Positions 1-4,940 of a stretch of 7,963 nt of DNA are shown piece by piece. Below the pieces are notes generated by a model that was not told the DNA's origin, ran no database searches, and saw nothing but the letters and a program-made list of their open reading frames with translations. The stretch comes from Streptomycetales bacterium. GTDB taxonomy: Bacteria; Actinomycetota; Actinomycetes; Prado026. Positions within the stretch are counted from its first letter, which is position 1. Each line of letters begins with the position of its first letter. Made by a program: the position numbers and the translations under genes. The stretch lies in the NCBI GenBank assembly GCA_025361995.1, contig JANYIP010000079.1, positions 1 to 7,963 on the forward strand, in the 5' to 3' direction.

Positions 1-18
1 GTGAGCGGCGAGGAAGCA

Positions 19-88
19 CTAGGTCCGGACCTGCCAAGCGCGCTAGGTCCGACGAGTGTGACACGGATGGACGGCTGCACGTCGGACC
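19..88. promoter_or_regulatory. Cluster of GGTCCG half-sites (possible operator)
   Basis: The gene-free left edge (1-117) holds a 12-bp perfect palindrome, AGGTCCGGACCT (21-32). The 9-mer CTAGGTCCG occurs at 19-27 and again at 43-51, 24 bp apart. An 8-bp inverted repeat pairs GGTCCGAC (46-53) with GTCGGACC (81-88). Together these give four GGTCCG half-sites in about 70 bp, two in each orientation. This could be a binding region for a regulator of a gene lying to the left of the window, or secondary structure downstream of the marR gene. No regulator can be assigned, and some such repeats are expected by chance at this G+C content. Confidence 0.3.
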
Positions 89-90
89 CG

Positions 91-115
91 CCAGTCAGGC
101 ACTTTTCTCGACTGG
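91..115 (-). terminator. Weak hairpin downstream of marR
   Basis: CCAGTC (91-96) and GACTGG (110-115) form a 6-bp stem with a 13-nt loop, starting 2 nt past the marR stop codon on the minus strand. No T-tract follows. It could contribute to termination of the marR transcript, but the stem is short and the loop long, so the call is tentative. Confidence 0.25.
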
Positions 116-117
116 TC

Positions 118-663
118 TCAGCCGCCGGCCCCGCCGGCAGCTACGTCGGCAGCTACGTCGGCAGCTACGTCGACAGCTACGTCGGCAGCTACGCCCTCGG
201 AGCACAGGCTGAAGCCCGGGCTGGCGATCGCCGCCTCGCTGGCCAGCTGCTGGACCAGCGTCCGGAACGTCTCCCGCTCGGCCGGGGCGAGCGCCGACAG
301 CACGTACGCCTCGGCGGCCAGCAGTCGCTCGCGCAGCTGGGCGAGGAGCTCCTGACCGGCCCGAGTGACGACGATGTGCCGGGCTCGCCGGTCGGCCGGG
401 TCCGCCTTGCGTTCGACCAGTCCCGCCTGCACCAGATCGTCGAGCAGGTACGTCATGACCGTACGGTCGACCCCCAGCTGCTGAGCGAGCGACACCTGGG
501 AGCCGCACCCGCTGGTCGCGGCTGCGGTGAGCACCTGGAACCCGCGCGGCCCACCCGGCAGGTCGGCCACTGCTTTCCCCGCTGCCTTGAGGTAACCGCG
601 GAAGACGATGCCCAGCGCCCAGCCGAGGTCAGCCTCGATGTGGGTTGCCTCCTCCGCGGTCAT
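118..663 (-). CDS. MarR-family transcriptional regulator with C-terminal DVAA repeats
   Basis: A 181-residue winged-helix regulator. The helix-turn-helix lies at about residues 56-82 (VSLAQQLGVDRTVMTYLLDDL). It is followed by the beta-wing (about 84-103), which contains the D-P-A-D-R-R pattern and VVTRAG end typical of MarR proteins. Flanking helices at 10-35 and 105-145 would form the dimer interface. MarR proteins usually bind palindromes in divergent promoters and release on contact with phenolic or quinone-like ligands, or on cysteine oxidation. Two cysteines are visible (Cys53 just before the HTH, Cys154 near the C-terminus), but a redox role is only inference. The C-terminus is unusual: residues 157-176 read GVAA-DVAV-DVAA-DVAA-DVAA, followed by GGAGG, encoded by five 12-bp tandem repeats. 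Most relatives end near residue 150. The gene is divergent from an AzoR-like reductase, its likely target. No Shine-Dalgarno precedes the ATG, and a TAACCT -10 element 6 nt upstream suggests a leaderless mRNA. Confidence 0.9.
   Translation of the reverse strand: MTAEEATHIEADLGWALGIVFRGYLKAAGKAVADLPGGPRGFQVLTAAATSGCGSQVSLAQQLGVDRTVMTYLLDDLVQAGLVERKADPADRRARHIVVTRAGQELLAQLRERLLAAEAYVLSALAPAERETFRTLVQQLASEAAIASPGFSLCSEGVAADVAVDVAADVAADVAAGGAGG
136..195. repeat. 12-bp tandem repeat, five copies, inside marR
   Basis: Five head-to-tail copies of GGCAGCTACGTC (plus strand): 136-147, 148-159, 160-171, 172-183 (one change, GACAGCTACGTC) and 184-195 (one change, GGCAGCTACGCC). On the coding minus strand each unit reads D-V-A-A or a one-residue variant. 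The unit is a multiple of three, so gain or loss of copies would change protein length by four residues without a frameshift. Confidence 0.95.
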
Positions 664-669
664 GGAGCG

Positions 670-675
670 AGGTTA
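670..675 (-). promoter_or_regulatory. Putative leaderless -10 element of marR
   Basis: On the minus strand TAACCT, a TANNNT-type actinobacterial -10 hexamer, ends 6 nt before the marR ATG. Transcription would therefore start at or next to the A of the start codon (663). No Shine-Dalgarno is visible upstream, which agrees with leaderless translation. No clear -35 is seen. A small inverted repeat, GGCTG-TGC-CAGCC (678-690), lies in the spacer and might be an autoregulatory site. Confidence 0.45.
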
Positions 676-697
676 GCGGCTGTGCCAGCCTCCCATG

Positions 698-735
698 TTG
701 CCCAGCAGATGATCTGTAATACATATGGTTGTACA
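698..735 (+). promoter_or_regulatory. azoR promoter with overlapping candidate MarR operator
   Basis: The divergent gap carries TTGCCC (698-703) and TACATA (720-725), separated by 16 bp, as a plausible -35/-10 pair for the reductase gene. The -10 lies in an AT-rich patch (about 711-745) that stands out from the surrounding G+C. It sits inside an imperfect 21-bp inverted repeat with arms starting TGTA (715-718) and ending TACA (732-735), around a CATATG core (722-727). Outer arms GATGA (708-712) and TCATC (741-745) are also complementary. A MarR dimer bound here would cover the -10. Assignment rests on position and symmetry only. Confidence 0.45.
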
Positions 736-768
736 TTCACTCATCTGCCCAGGACCCAGGAGCCCACC

Positions 769-1428
769 ATGAAGCTGTTCCGCCTCGACGCCAGCATCCG
801 TCCGACCGGCTCGGTCACCCGCACCGTCGCCGACACCGCGCAGGACGCGTGGCTGTCCGAGCACCCGGGCGCCACCGTCGTCCGCCGGGACATCGGCGCC
901 CACCCGCTGCTGACCACGTCCTGGATCAGCGCGTTCACCGCCGGGATGACGCCGGCCGACGCGCGTACGCCGGAGCAGGCCGAGGCCGTCGCCCTCGTCG
1001 CCGGTCTGGTCGACGAGCTCGTGGACGCCGACGCGTACCTCTTCGCGGTGCCGCTCTACAACTTCGGCGTGCCGCAGCACTTCAAGGGCTGGGTCGACCT
1101 CGTGCTGACCGACTCGCGGGTCCCGTCCGGCGGACCGTCACCGGTCGCCGGCCGCCCGGCCGTCCTGGTACTCGCCCGCGGCGGCGGGTACGGGGCCGGC
1201 ACGCCGCGCGAGGGCTGGGACCACGCCTCGCCGTACATCAAGCGCATCCTGGGTGACGTGCTCCAGCTCGACCTGCACGTGGCGGAGGCCGAGCTGACCC
1301 TGGCCCCGGTCGTCCCGGCCATGGAATCGCTCGTCCCGCTGTACGAGCAGTCGCTGGCGGCCGCGCACCTCACCGCCGCGGGCCACGGCCGCGAGGTCGC
1401 CCGCCTCCTGCGCGGTCAGGCCGCCTGA
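769..1428 (+). CDS. AzoR-like FMN-dependent NAD(P)H:quinone/azo reductase
   Basis: A 219-residue flavodoxin-like oxidoreductase of the AzoR / NAD(P)H dehydrogenase (quinone) family. Cytoplasmic members of this family carry FMN and reduce quinones by two electrons, and azo dyes in vitro, using NAD(P)H. Visible family marks are: the first strand and phosphate-binding loop MKLFRLDASIRPTGSVTR (residues 1-18, AzoR pattern DxS followed by S-x-T/S); PLYNFGVPQHFKGWVD (95-110), which matches the conserved P-M-Y-N-F...LK.W.D flavin loop; and the RGGGYG loop (137-142) that contacts the isoalloxazine. Length is close to E. coli AzoR (about 201 aa). The ATG at 769 is chosen because AGGAG (758-762) sits 6 nt upstream and the protein aligns from that residue; the frame stays open back to base 1 without coding sense. 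The neighbouring divergent MarR gene is its probable repressor, suggesting induction by quinones or other electrophiles. The physiological substrate cannot be read from sequence. Confidence 0.88.
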   Translation: MKLFRLDASIRPTGSVTRTVADTAQDAWLSEHPGATVVRRDIGAHPLLTTSWISAFTAGMTPADARTPEQAEAVALVAGLVDELVDADAYLFAVPLYNFGVPQHFKGWVDLVLTDSRVPSGGPSPVAGRPAVLVLARGGGYGAGTPREGWDHASPYIKRILGDVLQLDLHVAEAELTLAPVVPAMESLVPLYEQSLAAAHLTAAGHGREVARLLRGQAA

Positions 1429-1433
1429 CCGCG
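1411..1433. terminator. Bidirectional hairpin between convergent genes
   Basis: CGCGGTCAGG (1411-1420) and CCTGACCGCG (1424-1433) form a perfect 10-bp stem with a 3-nt CCG loop. The element includes the last codons and stop of azoR and begins 2 nt past the stop of the minus-strand oxidoreductase gene. The two stop codons are only 7 bp apart, so this hairpin is the natural terminator for both transcripts. No strong T-tract follows on either side, as is common for terminators in high-GC actinobacteria. Confidence 0.75.
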
Positions 1434-1435
1434 AG

Positions 1436-2467
1436 TCAGCTCTTTGCGCGGACGTGGTCGCCGATCGCCGGGATGACTGTCTCGCCGTACGCCTCGAGGG
1501 TCGCCGCCTTGCCGTCGTGCTGCAGGTAGACCGCGAACTGGTCGACGCCGAGCGCGGCGAGCTCGGTCAGCCGGGCGATGTGGTCGGCCGGCGTGCCGAG
1601 GATGCAGAAGCGGTCGACGATGTCGTCGGGGACGAACGCCGTGTGCTCGTTCCCGGCGCGACCGTGCTCGTTGTAGTCGTAACCGGTACGGCCGGCGATG
1701 TAGTCGGTGAGCGCCTTCGGCACCGGCGAGCCGCCGGAGCCCTCGCCGTCGCCGTACCGCGAGACCAGGTCGGCGACGTGGTTGCCGACCATGCCGCCGA
1801 ACCACCGGCACTGGTCCCGCATGTGCGCCATGTCGTCCCCGATGTACGCCGGCGCAGCCACGCAGATCTTGATCGACGCAGGGTCGCGGCCGGCCGCCTC
1901 GGCGGCAGCACGCACCGCACCGATCGTCCAGGCCGCGACGTCCGGGTCGGCCAGCTGCAGGATGAACCCGTCGCCGACCTCGCCGGCCAGCGCCAGCGCC
2001 TTCGGCCCGTACGCGGCGACCCAGCACTCGAGCCGGGAGTCGGCCCCCCACGGGAACCGCAGCGTCGAGCCCTGGTGCTCGACAGCGCGCCCGTTGGCCA
2101 GCTCGCGAATGACGTGGATGGACTCGCGCAGGGTGGCCAGCGTCGTGGGCTTGCCGTTCAGCACGCGTACCGCCGAGTCGCCCCGCCCGATGCCGCAGAC
2201 CGTGCGGTTGCCGAACATCTCGTTGAGGGTCGCGAAGAGCGACGCCGTCACGGTCCAGTCCCGGGTCGCCGGGTTGGTGACCATCGGCCCGACGGTGATC
2301 TTGCGGGTGGCTGCCAGGATCTGGCTGTAGATGACGAACGGCTCCTCCCACAGCAGGTGCGAGTCGAACGTCCACACGTGCGAGAAGCCCAGCGTCTCCG
2401 CGGTCCGCGCCAGCTCGACCACCCGGGAGGCCGGTGGGTTGCACTGCAGGACGACTCCGATATCCAC
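1436..2467 (-). CDS. LLM-class (probably F420-dependent) flavin oxidoreductase of the pyrimidine operon
   Basis: A 343-residue TIM-barrel protein of the bacterial-luciferase-like superfamily, close in pattern to methylenetetrahydromethanopterin reductase and other F420-dependent members. Visible marks: the N-terminal strand DIGVVLQCNPP (2-12); the segment PMVTNPATRDWTVTASLFATLNE (61-83), matching the conserved T-N-P-x-T-R region; the phosphate-binding loop GIGRGDSAVR (92-101), whose G-x-G-R-G-D-S is typical of the F420 branch; AAYGPKALALAGEVGDGFIL (151-170); and the C-terminal GTPADHIARL (291-300). From memory it resembles the actinobacterial family NCBI calls TIGR03842, often found beside dihydropyrimidinase; this was not searched. 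The start is GTG, preceded by AGGGAG with 5-nt spacing. That ribosome site overlaps the TAG of the upstream dihydropyrimidinase gene, 9 bp away, implying translational coupling. Context suggests a redox step on pyrimidines or dihydropyrimidines, perhaps reduction of uracil or thymine with F420H2. The substrate is inference, and FMN use cannot be excluded. Confidence 0.85.
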   Translation of the reverse strand: MDIGVVLQCNPPASRVVELARTAETLGFSHVWTFDSHLLWEEPFVIYSQILAATRKITVGPMVTNPATRDWTVTASLFATLNEMFGNRTVCGIGRGDSAVRVLNGKPTTLATLRESIHVIRELANGRAVEHQGSTLRFPWGADSRLECWVAAYGPKALALAGEVGDGFILQLADPDVAAWTIGAVRAAAEAAGRDPASIKICVAAPAYIGDDMAHMRDQCRWFGGMVGNHVADLVSRYGDGEGSGGSPVPKALTDYIAGRTGYDYNEHGRAGNEHTAFVPDDIVDRFCILGTPADHIARLTELAALGVDQFAVYLQHDGKAATLEAYGETVIPAIGDHVRAKS

Positions 2468-2476
2468 GCCGGCTCC

Positions 2477-3895
2477 CTAGACCAGGTACTGCGAGAGGCC
2501 GCGGCGCAGGTACTGGCCATGACCCTTGCGGCCGAGGTACTCGCCGCCGTCGATGACCACCGTCCCGCGCGACAGCACGGTGTCCACGTGGCCGTCGATC
2601 TCGTACCCCTCCCAGGCGGAGTGGTCCATGTTCATGTGGTGCGTCTTCTCGAAGCCGATGCTTGTGTGCCCGGCCGGGTCGTACACCACGATGTCAGCGT
2701 CGGACCCCGGCGCGATGATGCCCTTGCGGGGGTAGAGGCCGAACATCCGGGCCGGTGTCGTGGCGCAGAGCTCGACCCAGCGGGCGAGGGTGATCCGCCC
2801 GTCGACGACCCCTTGGTAGATCAGGTCCATCCGGTGCTCGACCGAGCCGATCCCGTTGGGGATCTTGGAGAAGTCGCCGAGCCCGAGCTCCTTCTGCTCC
2901 TTGAAGCAGAAGGGGCAGTGGTCGGTGCTGACGACCGAGAGGTCGTTGGTCCGCAGGTACTTCCAGAGCTCGTCCTGGTGCCCTTCCGCGCGGGAGCGCA
3001 GAGGCGTGGAGCAGACCCACTTCGCGCCCTCGAAGCCCGGCGCACCCAGCTGCTCCTCGAGCGAGAGGTAGAGGTACTGCGGGCAGGTCTCGCCGAAGAC
3101 GTTCTGCCCGGCGTCCCTGGCCTGCGCCAGCGTCGCCACGGCCTGCTTCGCCGACATGTGCACGATGTACAGCGGCGCACCGGTCAGGCCGGCGAGCTGG
3201 ATCGCCCGGTGGCTCGCCTCAGCCTCGGTCTCCCAGGGGCGGGTGAGCCCGTGATGGATCGGTGCGGTCTCGCCGCGGGCCAGCGCCTGCTTGACCAGGA
3301 CGTCGATCGCCGTGCCGTTCTCGGCGTGCATCATGATCATCGCGCCGTTACCGGCCGCGGTCTGCATGGCTCGCACGATCTGACCGTCGTCGCTGTAGAA
3401 CACCCCGGGGTACGCCATGAACAGCTTGAAGCTCGTGATGCCTTCGGCGACCAGCTCGTCCATCGCCTTGAGCGACTCGTCGTCGACGCCGCCGACGATC
3501 TGGTGGAACGCGTAGTCGATCGCGCACTGCCCGTCCGCCTTGGCGTGCCAGGCCGCGAGCCCGTCCTGCACCCGCTCGCCGTACCTCTGCACGGCGAAGT
3601 CGACGATGGTCGTCGTCCCGCCCCATGCGGCCGCCCGGGTGCCGGTCTCGAAGGTGTCGGACGCGAACGTCCCGCCGAAGGGCAGCTCCATGTGGGTGTG
3701 GCAGTCGACGCCGCCGGGGATCACGTACTTGCCGGTGGCGTCGATGACCCGGTCGGCGGTGGCAGCGAGGTCCGCGCCGAGAGCGGTCGACCCCGGCTCG
3801 ACCAGCGCCGCGATCGTCTCGCCGTCCACGAGCACGTCAGCCCGGGTGGCCCCGGTAGGCCCGACGACGGTCCCGCCGCGCACGAGGATGGTCAC
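2477..3895 (-). CDS. hydA: Dihydropyrimidinase / D-hydantoinase
   Basis: A 472-residue cytoplasmic amidohydrolase-superfamily enzyme that opens the ring of 5,6-dihydrouracil or dihydrothymine to N-carbamoyl-beta-alanine or its methyl homologue, and often 5-substituted hydantoins. The full binuclear metal set is visible: His66 and His68 in GGVDCHTHMELPFGG, Lys157 in SFKLFMAYPG (the carboxylated bridging lysine), His190 in MMHAENG, His246 in IVHMSAK and Asp325 in VSTDHCPF. Tyr162 of the AYPG turn is the usual substrate-binding tyrosine. An N- and C-terminal beta-sandwich (about 1-55 and 395-450; GSDADIVVYDP at 397-407) brackets the barrel. The length is normal for the family (about 460-490). 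The GTG at 3895 is chosen because it overlaps the nitrilase stop as GTGA, a standard coupled junction, and the VTILVRGGTVV start fits the family; upstream codons of the same open frame are antisense/out-of-frame nitrilase sequence. Second enzyme of the reductive pyrimidine pathway; all catalytic residues are intact. Confidence 0.95.
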   Translation of the reverse strand: MTILVRGGTVVGPTGATRADVLVDGETIAALVEPGSTALGADLAATADRVIDATGKYVIPGGVDCHTHMELPFGGTFASDTFETGTRAAAWGGTTTIVDFAVQRYGERVQDGLAAWHAKADGQCAIDYAFHQIVGGVDDESLKAMDELVAEGITSFKLFMAYPGVFYSDDGQIVRAMQTAAGNGAMIMMHAENGTAIDVLVKQALARGETAPIHHGLTRPWETEAEASHRAIQLAGLTGAPLYIVHMSAKQAVATLAQARDAGQNVFGETCPQYLYLSLEEQLGAPGFEGAKWVCSTPLRSRAEGHQDELWKYLRTNDLSVVSTDHCPFCFKEQKELGLGDFSKIPNGIGSVEHRMDLIYQGVVDGRITLARWVELCATTPARMFGLYPRKGIIAPGSDADIVVYDPAGHTSIGFEKTHHMNMDHSAWEGYEIDGHVDTVLSRGTVVIDGGEYLGRKGHGQYLRRGLSQYLV

Positions 3896-4740
3896 GGCAT
3901 CCCCGTCCGGGTGTACGACTCGGGTCGGCGGTCGCGGTAGAACTGCCAGTCGTTGCGCACGGCGCGGATCTCGTCGAGGTCGATGTCCCTCAGGACGACC
4001 TCGTCCTTGTCCGGCGAGGCGATGTCGCCCACGTAGTTCCCGCGTGGGTCCACGACGTAGCTGGAGCCGTAGAACGCCGGCGCGTCCGGCCCGAACTCCG
4101 ACGTCTCGTGGCCGACCCGGTTGACCGCCGCGATGAAGTACTGGTTGGCCGCCGCGGCCGCCGGCTGCTCGATCTCCCAGAGCCGGTTGGACAGCCCCGG
4201 CTTGGTGGCGGAGGGGTTGAAGACGATCTGCGCGCCGTTCAGGCCCAGCTCGCGCCAGCCCTCCGGGAAGTGCCGGTCGTAGCAGATGTACACGCCGACG
4301 CGGCCGACCGCGGTGTCGAAGACCGGATACCCGAGATTGCCCGGCCGGAAGTAGAACTTCTCCCAGAACTGGGGCAGGTGCGGGATGTGGTGCTTGCGGT
4401 ACTTGCCGAGCAGCCTGCCGTCGGCGTCGACGACGGCTGCGGTGTTGTAGTACTCGCCCTCGTTCTCGACCTCGTACACCGGGAGCACCATCACCACCCC
4501 GAGCTCGCGGGCGATCGCCTGGAACCGCTCGACGGTCGGTCCGGGCACCGACTCGACGTACTCGTAGTACTTCTGGTCCTGCACCGCACCGAAGTACGGG
4601 CCGTAGAAGAGCTCCTGGAAGCAGATGACCGTGGCTCCCTGGGCAGCCGCGTCGCGCGCGAAGCCCTCGTGCGCCGCGATCATCGACTCCTTGTCGCCGG
4701 TCCAGCCGGCCTGCACCAGCGCTGCGCGCACCACACTCAT
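3892..4740 (-). CDS. Nitrilase-superfamily N-carbamoyl-beta-alanine amidohydrolase (beta-ureidopropionase-like)
   Basis: A 282-residue carbon-nitrogen hydrolase. The catalytic triad is visible: Glu43 in ICFQELFYGPYF, Lys116 in GKYRKHHIPH and Cys153 in GVYICYDRHFPEGWRELG; the accessory glutamate is probably Glu127 in FWEKFYF. The KHHIP segment and ICYDRHFPE around the nucleophile are typical of beta-ureidopropionase and N-carbamoylputrescine-type members rather than true nitrilases. With a dihydropyrimidinase fused to it by a 4-bp gene overlap, the likely reaction is hydrolysis of N-carbamoyl-beta-alanine (or N-carbamoyl-beta-aminoisobutyrate) to the beta-amino acid, CO2 and ammonia. It is the first gene of a three-gene operon, so gene order is the reverse of the reaction order. 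The ATG at 4740 is supported by GAGGAG (4749-4754) with 8-nt spacing. An N-carbamoyl-D-amino-acid hydrolase acting in hydantoin use is the main alternative. Confidence 0.9.
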   Translation of the reverse strand: MSVVRAALVQAGWTGDKESMIAAHEGFARDAAAQGATVICFQELFYGPYFGAVQDQKYYEYVESVPGPTVERFQAIARELGVVMVLPVYEVENEGEYYNTAAVVDADGRLLGKYRKHHIPHLPQFWEKFYFRPGNLGYPVFDTAVGRVGVYICYDRHFPEGWRELGLNGAQIVFNPSATKPGLSNRLWEIEQPAAAAANQYFIAAVNRVGHETSEFGPDAPAFYGSSYVVDPRGNYVGDIASPDKDEVVLRDIDLDEIRAVRNDWQFYRDRRPESYTRTGMP

Positions 4741-4748
4741 GCGGACGT

Positions 4749-4754
4749 CTCCTC
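4749..4754 (-). promoter_or_regulatory. Ribosome-binding site of the pyrimidine operon's first gene
   Basis: GAGGAG on the minus strand, 8 nt upstream of the nitrilase ATG. It fixes that start codon. Confidence 0.7.
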
Positions 4755-4778
4755 ACGGTCGCGGCGATCCGGGGCACC

Positions 4779-4807
4779 TGTCTAGCACGAAGCCCCTACC
4801 TGGTCAG
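4779..4807 (-). promoter_or_regulatory. Putative promoter of the pyrimidine catabolic operon
   Basis: On the minus strand CTGACC (4802-4807, one change from TTGACC) is followed after exactly 17 bp by TAGACA (4779-4784) as the -10. Predicted transcription start is near 4772, giving a leader of about 30 nt that includes the GAGGAG ribosome site. The -10 lacks the final T of TANNNT, so the match is good but not perfect. Confidence 0.4.
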
Positions 4808-4820
4808 AGGTTCGGCTCAT

Positions 4821-4851
4821 CTTTGGTAGCCGTTCGGTCAACCGGCTTTGG
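4821..4851. promoter_or_regulatory. Small repeats in divergent intergenic region (possible regulator site)
   Basis: Between the two predicted divergent promoters lies a direct repeat CTTTGG (4821-4826 and 4846-4851, 25 bp apart). It encloses an inverted repeat AGCCG (4828-4832) / CGGCT (4843-4847) and an inner CGGT-CA-ACCG (4835-4844). Its position between the two transcription units would suit a regulator of either, but each element is short enough to be chance. Confidence 0.25.
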
Positions 4852-4876
4852 CGGTGGCGCGGCGCCAACGTACGGT
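4848..4876 (+). promoter_or_regulatory. Putative promoter of the secreted propeller/Ig protein gene
   Basis: TTGGCG (4848-4853) and TACGGT (4871-4876) are separated by exactly 17 bp. The -10 matches the actinobacterial TANNNT pattern. Predicted start near 4883 gives a leader of about 58 nt before the GTG at 4941. Confidence 0.5.
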
Positions 4877-4892
4877 GATCTTGGGCGACATG

Positions 4893-4906
4893 GAGCACGT
4901 GTGCTC
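4893..4906. promoter_or_regulatory. Palindrome GAGCAC-GT-GTGCTC in the leader
   Basis: Two perfect 6-bp arms separated by 2 bp, about 10 nt downstream of the predicted plus-strand transcription start. A protein bound here would block early elongation of the secreted-protein gene, so an operator is plausible. A short mRNA hairpin is less likely because the loop would be only 2 nt. Confidence 0.35.
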
Positions 4907-4940
4907 AGACCAGGACGATCGATACCACCAGGGGACAGCT

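Noticed and set aside
136..195. CRISPR-like array
   Set aside because: The 12-bp units are directly abutting with no unique spacers and lie in a coding frame, so this is a minisatellite.
1..1428. Plus-strand frame open from base 1 through azoR, as if one 475-residue protein
   Set aside because: Bases 1-768 in this frame are antisense to the MarR gene, with low-complexity SYVG repeats and no recognisable domain. The AGGAG site and family homology start the real protein at 769.
1436..2467. RutA-type pyrimidine monooxygenase (Rut pathway)
   Set aside because: The partner genes are ring-opening hydrolases of the reductive pathway, no rutB-G-like genes are present, and the G-x-G-R-G-D-S loop and length fit the Mer-like F420 branch better.
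1454..3940. 828-codon plus-strand open frame antisense to the whole pyrimidine operon
   Set aside because: Long stop-free antisense frames are expected opposite GC-rich genes. The translation is Val/Arg/Asp/Leu-rich without domains, while the minus strand encodes three enzymes with intact catalytic residues.
3896..4777. N-terminal extension of the dihydropyrimidinase frame to 766 residues
   Set aside because: The extension is an out-of-frame reading of the nitrilase gene, Arg/Gly-rich, and the family start coincides with the GTGA overlap at 3895.
4890..4892. Alternative in-frame ATG start for the secreted protein
   Set aside because: It would add 17 acidic/polar residues before the signal peptide, lacks a good ribosome site, and lies only about 7 nt from the predicted transcription start. 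The GTG at 4941 has AGGGGA at 5-nt spacing.
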